A DNA stretch of 64,000 nt, from the NCBI RefSeq assembly GCF_963678635.1, contig NC_087066.1:8337954-8401953 (forward strand), read 5' to 3'. Shown here piece by piece: positions 31,847-40,816 of this stretch. The notes below the pieces were generated by a model. It did not search any database and had not been told where the DNA came from. It worked only from the letters and a program-made list of their open reading frames with translations. Both the position numbers and the translations under genes were made by a program. Source of the stretch: Symsagittifera roscoffensis. Its lineage: Eukaryota; Xenacoelomorpha; Acoela; Convolutidae. Each line of letters starts with the position of its first letter. The stretch's first letter is position 1.

Positions 31847-34800
31847 CTATAAGTGAATTGAGGTATCTAGCATCGAGAACGATTTTTAATGATTCTCCTT
31901 TAGCTAGAATGATAACAGGGTTGATAAATGTGTTGCCTTTTGGTTGTTCTTCTTTGTTTACTGGTGATATAATGTTGTATTGTTCTAAAATGTCGAGTAA
32001 TCTGTTTACTTTATCATGTAAGTGAATTGGTACTTTACTTGCTCTCTGTTTTTTGAAAACTGCGTCTGGTTTTAACGGGAGATGTAGTGATGAACTGATT
32101 TTTCCAACATCGAATTTTGATGTTGCATAGACTGATGAATATTTAATTAGCTGTTTGGCTAATTTTTCGAATTCGTCTTGTGTTATTTGTGAATGTTGGA
32201 AATTAAACATTGTTAAAAATTTTTGTTGGTCCTCTGTGTAGTTACTTATGTTGAATGTAGGTTTGAAATATGGAGTTTTTGTGAAATAATCCGTATTTCT
32301 GTTTTCGTTACTTATTATATTATTTATAGATAATTCTTCATTAAGAATTGTAGATTGGCAAATATCTAGTAATTGGAGTATATTATTTACGCGATAGGCT
32401 TTTTCGTGTATTGGTGATATTGTAGCGTTGGTTTCACAATATCCTAAAAGTCCTAAAGGTAATGTTACTTGGTAAGGTGTGTTGTTATAGACATGTAAGG
32501 AAATGATATCGGAATTCGAATTTTTCAAATATTTTATGGATGAGATTGTGATTTTGAAAAATTTGTGAATAGGTTTGAATTCAAATTCTGACATATAAAA
32601 TTTTTGTTTGTTTTGTTCTTTATCATATTGGTGAACTTGTTTGATTGAAAAATTATAGATATTTCCTGATAGTGGTTTTAGGTGTTTTCTTTGTTGGTTA
32701 AATATCGGGTAGAATTTTGAAAAGAATGGTGGTTGTTTATTTAATCTTTGAAAAAATGTTAAGGATGTTTCTTTTGTTTTTGTATATTTATCTTTGATTA
32801 ATATTTTACTATTTAGTATGTTAATTGTTGGTATATACTTCGAAATAAATGGTATTCCAATGATATTATATTTAATGTCAGTGATATGGAATATTTGTTT
32901 AAATGGCTTATTTAAAATTTTGCTTTGCTCCATTGTTCTGGTGGGGAGGAGAAATAATTGGATTTTTCCGTAGTTTATCAATGTTGATCCTTGTGCTGTT
33001 GCTAACTTACTGGATGTTTCAAGAGGTGTTAGCTTTGGGTGTAAAGTTTTTATTTCATTCCATGTGGGGATGTTTATTATGTTTGATTCTGCTCCTGAAT
33101 CAATTAAAAAATCTATTTCAAGGTCTGGTGGTTGAAATTCTTTATTTCTTGGGCTTTCTAAGAGAAATGGTATTGTCCAAATTTTTTCTTTGGGTTGTTC
33201 TTTTTGTATATTTTGATAAATGTGGTTTGTATTCAAGCATTTTGTTTTGGTATTTTTATTGGTTTGATTTGTAGTGTTAATCTCATTTGTTTCTTGCGTC
33301 GTTGGTGTGGAATTTATGGGTGTAGTGTAATAATTTTGAAGAAATTCTGATTGATTTTCATATATGTGTGATGAAAAGGGTTGTTCATATATGACAGATT
33401 CATAGTCATTTTCGACTTTTATCATATTGATAGAAAGAGTGTTTTCAGTATCACTTTCTGAATCTGACGATGTACAGTTTATTTGATTGAGTTTTAACGT
33501 ATCAGTTACTGTGTCATCAATACCTGGAGGGTCTGATGTTGTTTCTGGATTAGATTGTACTTGATTGATTTGTCTTTGATGTTTAGGTGTACTACTTCTG
33601 TGGCGATTATTAGAATTATTATAGTTATTATTATTCCGGTGTGGTGATTGGGAATAATTTCTATAACGATTATTATAACTTGAGTGTCGATTTTGTGAAT
33701 TATTTCGCGATCTATTTTGATAATTGTTGTTTGGTCTGTTATAGTTCGATCTATTATATGAGTTATTCCTTGATCGATTGTTCGGGTAATTCTGGTTTCG
33801 GTTGTTTGAATAACTTCTATTTCGATTATAGGAGTAGTTTCTATTCCTATTGTATGATGAATTTCGTGATTGGTTGTTTGGATAGTAGTTATTTCTTGAT
33901 TGGGAATTAGATCTAGAAACAAATCGTTGTGTATTTGAATTTGATCTGGAGTAGTTATTTCGACTATTTGGTCTATTGTAGTGATTTTGTGATGAATTAT
34001 TCGTGTTTCTTCGTTCTGGTGATCTTCCTCTATAACTTGAGTTATATGGTGATTGATTTCTTGTATAATTTGTATTGTTCGGGAGTGGTTTTCCTGAACT
34101 GTTGTTGCTGTAGACTGTTTTGTTCGGTAGATTTTGATCTTTTTTCATGTATTGATAGAATGATTTATTTGGTTCTTTATATTTTTGAGGTTTATTTTGA
34201 TTGTCTTGCTGTTTTTGTCTACATTCGGAAATACTATGTCCGTATCGTCGGCAATAATTACACCATTTTTTGAAAGATGGTTTGCCTTTAAAGTTTGGGT
34301 TCTTTTCGTAAATATTGAGTATTTCAGTGATTTTTTCAACGAGGTCTGTCTCTGATTCCTGTATATTATTAATATTAGTGGGAGTCGTTTCAATTCTGTT
34401 AACGTATTGTAATTTCAGATTTTCCGTTTCTTCTAGTTTCATCGTGATTTCTGCTTGTTCTAATTTGTCTACTAGTTTTCGAAAATCTAAATCGGGTTCT
34501 CGAATTGAAGAAGGATGGGATGCTCTCTTTTTTATTGCTATTTTCCTTAATTGTGGTGTTAAGGTCATCATTAAGATTTCTGTCATCTTTGTGTTTTTAT
34601 AGTCGTGTGTATTTAATGAATATGCTTTTCGAACTAGTGTTTCGATTCGTACTGCTATTTGCTTGATGGTTTCGTTTGGTAATCTGCGAATTTCATTACA
34701 TAAAACTCTTTGTTGTTGTTTGTTTCTTTCGGAGTCAAACATTTTTGAAAATTCTTGTGTAAATCTTTTCCAGTTTGATTTTATTTCTAGAGGTAGTACT

Positions 34801-36149
34801 GAAAACCATTTTTGGGCTGCGCCATCTAAAGTTGTTTGTATCAACGCTGTGCGTCGATGTATCCAGTTTTGATGTAGTGGCGTATTAATTGGTTCAGGTC
34901 CAATATTTAAAATCAGGTTTGCTGTTACTGCATTTAAATAATCTTCTACAGAGTATTCAGGGTCTGTTCCTGTGAAAACCATTAAAGGTTTGTTTGATGT
35001 TATTGATGATCCACCCATAAGGTATGGATTCATTGTCATTTGTAACGATTCTGCTGCATTTGGCATTTGAGAAAAATTTGAAAGTTGGTTTCTTGTTATT
35101 TCATGTTGTTGGAGATAATATGGGAGTGGTATTTCATTTTGCATTTGTGATGGTTGATACGAGTGTGCAGTCATTGGATTTTGTTGTTGAGTTGGTTGAA
35201 AAGATTGTGTATTAATTAGATTTTGTTGTTGGATTGGTTGTTGATGTTGTGCATCTATTGGGTGTGGAGAAAAATTTCTATGATTTGTACGTGTTTTCTG
35301 TATTCCTTGTCTACGATATTCTTGAGTATTTGGTGCAAATATATCTGGTTGTAAGAAATCATCATCTGAGGATAAATAATCCATTTGATAAGATGTCTGT
35401 TTTTTATTTTTATTTTGTTGAAAAAATGGGTAATTTTCACTGTGATCCTGTGGAGGATTTGTTTGGAAATTTATTGAATTAGGTTGGGTCATTGGGTTAT
35501 CCCAATTTCGAGATCTTGTATATTGGTTAAAATTTCTTTGTGGTTGATTATATGTTTTTGATGGATGTGTATAATTATAATTATGGTCTGTAAAGTTGTT
35601 TCTAGTGAATGTTTCGCGTGTTTTTGATGGTATTGTCATGGGTCTGTATGTTTGGTAATCCATATGTGAATATTTAGGGGCAACCGAAGGTTTAACGGTT
35701 GATTGTAAGGTTACCTGTGTTTGTGAAGGATTTGTATTTCTTGGTGTTGTTAAATTTGGGCGTATTGGTGAAATACTTTGTTGTGTAGTTGTTGTGTGTA
35801 CAATTTCTTCATTTATGAAGTGTGATGGTGTCTGGATATCTTGTTGAGTAAGATTCCTAGTTCCATTGAGGTTTTCATTGTGTATAACTGTAGAGTTTAA
35901 ACTATTATTTTGTGTATTGGGCAAAAATGTATTATAGTTTAATGGTGTTGCATCAATGGTTAATGGTATTACTTTTACATAATCTCTTATGTAAGATATC
36001 GTACTTATTGCTTGACTTGAGATTGATTGTGGGAAGCTTATAAATGCGGGATGAGACCATTCGGGGTCCCAAACATAATCTGATTGTTCTGTGATAGCGG
36101 TATCATCGTTCGAGTTTTGGGGTCTAAAATTTTTTTCTTGCTTGTGCAA
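31743..36149 (-). CDS. gag-pol: Gag - protease - N-terminal reverse transcriptase frame (1468 codons, no AUG start)
   Basis: The frame opens right after a TAA; its first codon is TTG and no Met occurs until residue 163, so translation probably enters by +1 frameshifting from the 220-codon ORF. Residues 1-380 are Gln/Asn/Thr-rich and disordered. About 385-585 is a capsid-like domain with DGAAQKWFSVLP and FTQEFSKMF. The zinc knuckle CNYCRRYGHSISEC spans 630-643 (CX2CX4HX4C). About 695-860 is an Arg/Asn/Ser/Tyr repeat region. The aspartic protease has DSGAESN at 1017. The RT fingers region ends with VLDARYLN (1424-1431). From about residue 1440 the frame runs across a deletion junction and out of frame, ending at 31743. 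Palm motifs, including the Y-x-D-D box, are absent. Confidence 0.88.
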   Translation of the reverse strand: MHKQEKNFRPQNSNDDTAITEQSDYVWDPEWSHPAFISFPQSISSQAISTISYIRDYVKVIPLTIDATPLNYNTFLPNTQNNSLNSTVIHNENLNGTRNLTQQDIQTPSHFINEEIVHTTTTQQSISPIRPNLTTPRNTNPSQTQVTLQSTVKPSVAPKYSHMDYQTYRPMTIPSKTRETFTRNNFTDHNYNYTHPSKTYNQPQRNFNQYTRSRNWDNPMTQPNSINFQTNPPQDHSENYPFFQQNKNKKQTSYQMDYLSSDDDFLQPDIFAPNTQEYRRQGIQKTRTNHRNFSPHPIDAQHQQPIQQQNLINTQSFQPTQQQNPMTAHSYQPSQMQNEIPLPYYLQQHEITRNQLSNFSQMPNAAESLQMTMNPYLMGGSSITSNKPLMVFTGTDPEYSVEDYLNAVTANLILNIGPEPINTPLHQNWIHRRTALIQTTLDGAAQKWFSVLPLEIKSNWKRFTQEFSKMFDSERNKQQQRVLCNEIRRLPNETIKQIAVRIETLVRKAYSLNTHDYKNTKMTEILMMTLTPQLRKIAIKKRASHPSSIREPDLDFRKLVDKLEQAEITMKLEETENLKLQYVNRIETTPTNINNIQESETDLVEKITEILNIYEKNPNFKGKPSFKKWCNYCRRYGHSISECRQKQQDNQNKPQKYKEPNKSFYQYMKKDQNLPNKTVYSNNSSGKPLPNNTNYTRNQSPYNSSYRGRSPERRNTNNSSQNHYNRPNSRNNYSRSNSNTQRFVSRSNSQSRNNYYPNNQSRNSSYNRNRNYSYNRNRSYSNNRNQNYPNNRSRNNSYNRSNYNRPNNNYQNRSRNNSQNRHSSYNNRYRNYSQSPHRNNNNYNNSNNRHRSSTPKHQRQINQVQSNPETTSDPPGIDDTVTDTLKLNQINCTSSDSESDTENTLSINMIKVENDYESVIYEQPFSSHIYENQSEFLQNYYTTPINSTPTTQETNEINTTNQTNKNTKTKCLNTNHIYQNIQKEQPKEKIWTIPFLLESPRNKEFQPPDLEIDFLIDSGAESNIINIPTWNEIKTLHPKLTPLETSSKLATAQGSTLINYGKIQLFLLPTRTMEQSKILNKPFKQIFHITDIKYNIIGIPFISKYIPTINILNSKILIKDKYTKTKETSLTFFQRLNKQPPFFSKFYPIFNQQRKHLKPLSGNIYNFSIKQVHQYDKEQNKQKFYMSEFEFKPIHKFFKITISSIKYLKNSNSDIISLHVYNNTPYQVTLPLGLLGYCETNATISPIHEKAYRVNNILQLLDICQSTILNEELSINNIISNENRNTDYFTKTPYFKPTFNISNYTEDQQKFLTMFNFQHSQITQDEFEKLAKQLIKYSSVYATSKFDVGKISSSLHLPLKPDAVFKKQRASKVPIHLHDKVNRLLDILEQYNIISPVNKEEQPKGNTFINPVIILAKGESLKIVLDARYLNSLIDESKCKFSIIHSSRATTLNSNERMYSHNIYTNRI
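31815..31840 (-). other. Reverse-transcriptase core deletion junction
   Basis: Sequence matching the RT fingers (ending with the codons for IDESKC, TGT at 31835-31833) changes within a few bases to sequence matching the start of RNase H (SRLFTQAEL), in another reading frame. By comparison with Ty3/gypsy Pol length, about 200-250 codons including all palm and thumb motifs are missing. Confidence 0.8.
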
Positions 36150-36786
36150 TTAAATCAATTTTGTGTGTGAAATAATCTATTATGAACCATGCCAAAATTT
36201 TTTGTAGATCGTGTTTTGTATGTTGTGAAACGTCGTCTTTCGTGAAATTTTCTTTAATGATGTTTAAATAACTAGAGAGTAGTGTGATTTCATGTCGTAC
36301 TTTCAAATGTTTAGATGTTTCTGTCGGTGAGACATTTGTTATTGGGATTTCGTTTTCTAATATCGAAATATAACTATATATTATTGCGAAAACTTCATTG
36401 GTGAATATGGAGTTTGCTCTTTGTGAGTTATGATATTGGATGCTTTTTATATATTCTGAAAAAACTTTTGAAAATTCTAAATCAAGATCGTCTGTTTGAA
36501 TTGTATATTTTCTATTATTATGGTTTGGTGAGGTGAATTCTATGGAGTAGATTCCATACTGTTGTGTTATGTTGCATATATCTTTTAAGTAGTGGTCTAT
36601 GATTTGTCTTTTGATTTTTATATCTGGGAACTCTGTTTTACATGGACTGATTCCGGGTTCAAATAAATTTAATAGTAAATTTTTGCAAAATATATGCTGT
36701 CCTCTATCAGTGGTTGCATCTACTATAAAAGGAAAGATTTCATCATCATCTGGACTTTCTTCACCTGGGGTGTGCGTTGAGCTCAT
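36124..36786 (-). CDS. Leader ORF 2 of the element, 220-aa protein
   Basis: Starts with ATG (36786-36784), overlapping leader ORF 1 by 26 nt. Acidic N-terminus (EESPDDDE), then a predicted helical protein with no recognised family. It ends AAA AAA TTT TAG at 36124. The Gag frame opens only at 36149 with no AUG, so this ORF is the natural upstream partner of Gag through a +1 frameshift. It may therefore be an N-terminal Gag domain (matrix-like) rather than a separate accessory protein. Confidence 0.7.
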   Translation of the reverse strand: MSSTHTPGEESPDDDEIFPFIVDATTDRGQHIFCKNLLLNLFEPGISPCKTEFPDIKIKRQIIDHYLKDICNITQQYGIYSIEFTSPNHNNRKYTIQTDDLDLEFSKVFSEYIKSIQYHNSQRANSIFTNEVFAIIYSYISILENEIPITNVSPTETSKHLKVRHEITLLSSYLNIIKENFTKDDVSQHTKHDLQKILAWFIIDYFTHKIDLIAQARKKF

Positions 36787-37228
36787 TTTTTCGTTCGATG
36801 ACTGTTAATATGTAATTATTAATGTGTCGAATTGGTTGATTCCAATTGTATAAATATACTGGTTTGTGTTTATACTGCTTTTTTATTCTTCTTTTTCCTC
36901 TTTTTGATGAATTTGAAGTTGTTTCTGAGTCAGAAAAATATAATTGATCGTGAATTGGGCAATTTTTATCTATTGATTCTTTTAGTTTGTAAAGTTCGTC
37001 TAAACTGTTGGTTTCTGATTCTGAAAATGCGTTTCGATTTTTTGAAAATCTTTTTCGTGTTATTTGTCTTTGTTTCGTTATTATTTTTCTTTTTAGTGTT
37101 TGTCGTTTTGTTCGAATGTATCCAACTGTTTGTGTATGAGGTGTGATAACAAGGTCGTATTTTTTGTTATCTATTTCACAATTGTGTAAAACGATTGTTT
37201 GTTTATTTCCTAGGTTTTTAAATGACAT
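36761..37228 (-). CDS. Leader ORF 1 of the element, basic 155-aa protein
   Basis: Starts with ATG. The middle is very rich in Lys/Arg (about residues 40-60 and 108-120, e.g. KRGKRRIKKQYKHK) and separated by an acidic Ser/Glu segment. No domain is recognised. The basic clusters suggest nucleic-acid binding or a nuclear signal. Its stop (TGA, 36763-36761) lies 26 nt inside the next ORF, in the frame that would need a +1 shift; the codons before the stop are CCC AGG TGA. Confidence 0.7.
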   Translation of the reverse strand: MSFKNLGNKQTIVLHNCEIDNKKYDLVITPHTQTVGYIRTKRQTLKRKIITKQRQITRKRFSKNRNAFSESETNSLDELYKLKESIDKNCPIHDQLYFSDSETTSNSSKRGKRRIKKQYKHKPVYLYNWNQPIRHINNYILTVIERKNELNAHPR

Positions 37229-38441
37229 AAGGTTTAGGATGACGGATGCAAAAGGTTGTTAAATGGTTTCTATTTTCTTAAACTGTTAGTTCTTACGATT
37301 TTTTGGTTAGCTTAACCTGGGTCTGTTTGTTCAGGGTTGGAGAGAAAAGTATATCGATTCCGAAGAATGATTTTTTACTTTCTCGTGGCTAGTATAAGTT
37401 AAGGTGTTAACTTACTTAATCTTACTTAGGGGTAGTGATTGTGTTCAAGGGTTGGAGAATAGTAAATCGATCCACAAGGTTCAGGTATAATTAGAACGCG
37501 AGTAGTTCGTTAGATACTATTTTAAACTTACTAAGTCTAAGATTTATCCTGGGTCTGGTAAGAGGGGGGGTCAAGTGAAGGATGAATAACCGAAGTTCTT
37601 CACTGTTTATCCTAATTTGAATGATTAGTTTTGTTTAAAAATTTCTATTAGTCTTAGGTCTTTAGAAAGGGTTGGGTAGTGAATCGACGTTTGAGGTCGT
37701 TAGACACTAATTAAGTGGGTGGGGGAGAACAAAGTTGTTCTGTTTGATCCAAGGATAAGCCTTGATGATCAAATTTGAAATTTAATTAAGTAGAAAATGA
37801 TTTAAGATCCAAGGATAAGCCTTGATGATCTGGTTTTAAAATTAAGTGAATTTAAGTTTTAATAAAATTTTAAATGTGTGTAAAGGAAAGATTTAGTGTT
37901 TTGATGATATTAGTGGGTTTATGATTGCTGTTATGTTTTAGATGATGGAGCTGGAACAACAGGATGATTTATGGTTACTAACCATTTATTGTCATGCTAC
38001 TAATTTTTATTTTTTATTTTTCAATAAATATTTTTCAAACATGTTTTGTATATTACTGCAGAGTTTTAGGAAAACGATCTTAGATCTTTTTATCAATCGT
38101 TATTGTATATTAATAATTTTGTTTAGCGCCTGAAATGATTTTGAAGATTAACTTCAAGGTTTTATGTTTGCAAATGAAAATCTAAATTCATTGCCAGTAG
38201 TATTCTAAATATAAAAGTTTGTTCTGGTTTTTGCCTAACTATCATATAGCTATATGGCAAGTTTCTACTTTGTCGTATGTCGTCTCTGGTTCGAGGTCTT
38301 CTTCCAATTCCGGGTAGTTCTGTTATCGTTCGGTTAAATTATTGACATTTCGATTAAATTATTGTCGTATAACATTTTGTAAATGTTTTTGTCTAATTTC
38401 TAATCTATTTTGGTTAATTCTAAGCTATTAAGGTCTTGTTC
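37229..38441 (-). other. 5' leader of the 18-kb element
   Basis: About 1.2 kb separates the primer site from the first ORF. It contains an exact 25-bp repeat (core AAGGATAAGCCTTGAT) at 37746-37770 and 37806-37830. A looser motif AGGGTTGG...AATCGA occurs three times (about 37333-37360, 37447-37473, 37667-37688). These could be packaging or enhancer/insulator elements, as in the repeat-bearing leader of Drosophila gypsy; that role is inferred. Confidence 0.5.
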
Positions 38442-38460
38442 GAGACTTATGGTCGCACCA
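38442..38460 (-). other. Putative primer-binding site
   Basis: Two bases (TC) after the 5' LTR, the sense strand reads TGGTGCGACCATAAGTC. A TGG start matches a tRNA 3' CCA end. The complementary strand, GTTCGAGAC...GGTCGCACCA, looks like a T-arm plus acceptor end and is closest, from memory, to an Arg-type tRNA with two extra bases. The tRNA identity is unproven. Confidence 0.5.
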
Positions 38461-38462
38461 GA

Positions 38463-38871
38463 TGAGTTAGATCGAGTTGGTTAACTCATAGAGTAATTTC
38501 GGATAGGGTACACCGTCTGCTCGTCACGCTATCTTATTTTCGGCCGGATAGATTCGTGCAACTTCTTAGTCTAATACCGATCCTAATCTTACTCTTTTAC
38601 TATCTAGTCTCAGGTTGTTTAACTAGTCTCTGCTAGGCTCAATAGATCTAGGGTATACTGGTTTATTGCGGCTGCTGAAGTGCTCGGGAGAGTCCAACTA
38701 ATTTCTAAGTTAAATTCAAATCTCTCTGGTGCTGAAATTACAAGTAACTTCAGCACTTACAAATAAGTGGGTTGTTAGTTAGATGGATCATGATTGGTTA
38801 ATATTAAATACTTTACATTGGTAAAATATCTAAATTATCCAATCATAAAATGTAGTCTAGATCAGGTTCCA
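38463..38871 (-). repeat. 5' LTR of the 18-kb element
   Basis: 409 bp, the same as the other LTR except one visible base. It carries the presumed promoter (CCAAT-like boxes near 38805-38850) and the palindrome at 38729-38756. Confidence 0.93.
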
Positions 38872-38965
38872 CAATTGATGAAGTTCTATCTGTTAACTCG
38901 AAATGAATTGTTGTTTTTGAATCTATCATTTTGTAATTATTCTAATAGATTTTATCAAAAATAAA
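38872..38965 (+). other. Displaced native 3' end of the coiled-coil gene
   Basis: After the right CAAT duplication (38872-38875), the pre-insertion reading frame continues for nine codons (DEVLSVNSK after the shared Ile) to TGA at 38904-38906. An AATAAA poly(A) signal follows at 38960-38965. This shows the element entered the last coding exon, and that host sequence on both sides is preserved. Confidence 0.8.
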
Positions 38966-39239
38966 ACAGTAGAAAAACGTGAGTCAAAGCAAATTTAGAT
39001 TTTAAATCTGCGTCAAAAAAAACTTCCGCGTGAGACAGTTTGTGTGAAGCGCGTAAGAAAAACTGTAAAATACATGTTTTTTCAAAAACTGCTTTTTCAA
39101 AATTACAAAAACGCACAGAAAAATCATTTTGAAAATTGATGCAATAATTTTCAAAAAACCGTATAAACATTTTTGAAAGTTTCCTCTTAGAATCATTTGC
39201 CTCTGTTAATGCATTGCTGTTCCGATTACCCCTAAAAGA

Positions 39240-39507
39240 AGGTGGAACGGAACTATGACTAGAGTTGTTTTTTACGCCGCCCAATTTTACGTGCGCCAAG
39301 AAAATTTCAGTCAAAAATTTCCAAAAAAATGCCTAAAAAATCTGTAAAAAATGCCTGTGGTGCATAAAATTTGGCCAAAACAGGGTCTTTTTAGTGCTCT
39401 GGGAGAGCTAGGAAAACCAACTTGGTCGCCCTAAAAAAAGAAAGTTCAAAATTTTCGAAATTTTTTTGAAAATCCGCTCCCTTGAGAAAATCCTAGATCC
39501 GCCCCTG
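39240..39507 (-). mobile_element. hAT-like MITE copy 1
   Basis: Ends TCCTAGATCCGCCCCTG, the reverse of the CAGGGGCGGATC end typical of many animal hAT elements. Internal blocks shared with the other copies include AAACAGGGTCTTTTTAGTGC, GGGAGAGCT and GAAAATCC. Truncated at its other end. Confidence 0.65.
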
Positions 39508-40810
39508 CATAATGCCACAATAAAATAATATTGTTTGTGAATCGATTTCTAAAAACGTATTTGCTGTTCTGAGAAAAAGATATAGGCTTTTCCGTAATTT
39601 TCCGACAACTTTTTTTCCGAGGAATGAGTTAAAGAGTGAAAATGAAACGAAAAAATATTTTTAATTGTTTGTAATCAATTCTAATTACGACGCGCTCTTC
39701 ACAAGCACTCTTCGTATTTCTCAGCCCAAAAAGTATAAAAATGATGGTCAAATGAAAAAAATAAACAATTTTAGATTAAAACATTTTAAAATCTTATGTA
39801 CAAATTGCTTCAACTCAAAACATTCAGCATAAAAGGTTAAATAAAATACAGTGTTTCTAATTATTTTCGAGCGACTCGATAAATTAACAGTTTTATCGAA
39901 AAATTAGGATTCACTGCAACTGGATCATTTTTGTTCAATTATTGCATAGATTCAGTGTTTATCTCAGACAAGCAGTTTTTGCAGTATTTTCAGGTCTACT
40001 CTGAGAATATTATCGCAAAGGAAGAAACTGTTTAGAAAATTGAATTTATCAAAACTTTTATCAATTTTGAAGTTTCTGTACTCAGTTCAAAAGTACAGCG
40101 TCAGCTTCGTTCAAAAAATCCTCTCAGTCCAAAAGAAAGAGAAACAGACATAGGAAAAACCTGGGCTGCAACAAAAATCTATGGGTGCATCAAGTGCAAT
40201 CAGGCTCACTAGATTACTGCTGCCAGCAGAAATAGGCAAAATCTGTAGATGTGAGAATCTAGATCAGAAAAAATTATAGCGTAGAAGAGATGGTAGAAGG
40301 TCTGCATGACGAAAGATTCCTTGACTTAATATCCTAAATGAGAAGATCCCAGTCAAAAATATACCATTCCAAAAGATACCTCGTTCTAAAATTGCCCACG
40401 ACACAAGATAATATAAGCGTCGCTTCAAAACAAGGAAACGGTAAAGTTTTTGCAGCAAAAGTTTCGAACATAAATGATTTTGCTAATCACTTGGCCTTCA
40501 ATTTGAAACTCAAACTTCAAAACAGCCTAGACTACAAACGAATTTGAAAAGGTTTCCAATTAATAAAAACCAGCTTTGCCAAAAAATGGCCCAAAAGTTT
40601 TCAGACAACTGAAGTCGGTACAAATCTGAAAATAAGTTTTTGCAAAAGTCTTAAGCTCTGAAATCATTTACGCTCAAACTGGGATCAAATTTCTAGAGGC
40701 AGCATTTGCCCTTACGAATCTAGTTTTTTTAAGAAAAGTATATAGAGAAGGATGACTGCTTTGAATCAAAGCGGTTACTTCTAGATACCACACTTTAACT
40801 GCATTTGTGG
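39508..40810. other. Intergenic
   Basis: No gene recognised; short frames only. The stretch leads into the 3' side of a broken transposase. Confidence 0.4.
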
Positions 40811-40816
40811 TTGGGG

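Larger units (their letters stand above)
20755..38871 (-). mobile_element. 18.1-kb LTR retroelement (Ty3/gypsy-like, with envelope and accessory ORFs)
   Basis: The element is bounded by 409-bp direct LTRs that begin TG and end CA and by CAAT duplications. Orientation is minus: the 5' LTR is at 38463-38871 and the 3' LTR at 20755-21163. Sense-strand order is: leader, ORF of 155 codons, ORF of 220 codons, Gag-protease-RT frame, RNase H-integrase frame, small ORFs, a 378-codon AUG-less frame, an envelope-like protein, a 601-codon ORF, and a 1.6-kb 3' untranslated part. Such elements are usually 5-12 kb, so this is very large. The sense strand is rich in A and C and poor in G, unlike its flanks. 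One LTR difference was seen (A/T at about 20890 versus 38598), so insertion is recent. The reverse-transcriptase core is deleted, which makes this copy non-autonomous. Confidence 0.93.

Noticed and set aside
32903-34872. Plus-strand frames rich in Phe, Leu, Cys and Tyr across 22-37 kb
   Set aside because: They are antisense shadows of the retroelement genes; the A/C-rich sense strand removes stops on the T/G-rich complement and gives fake membrane-like proteins.
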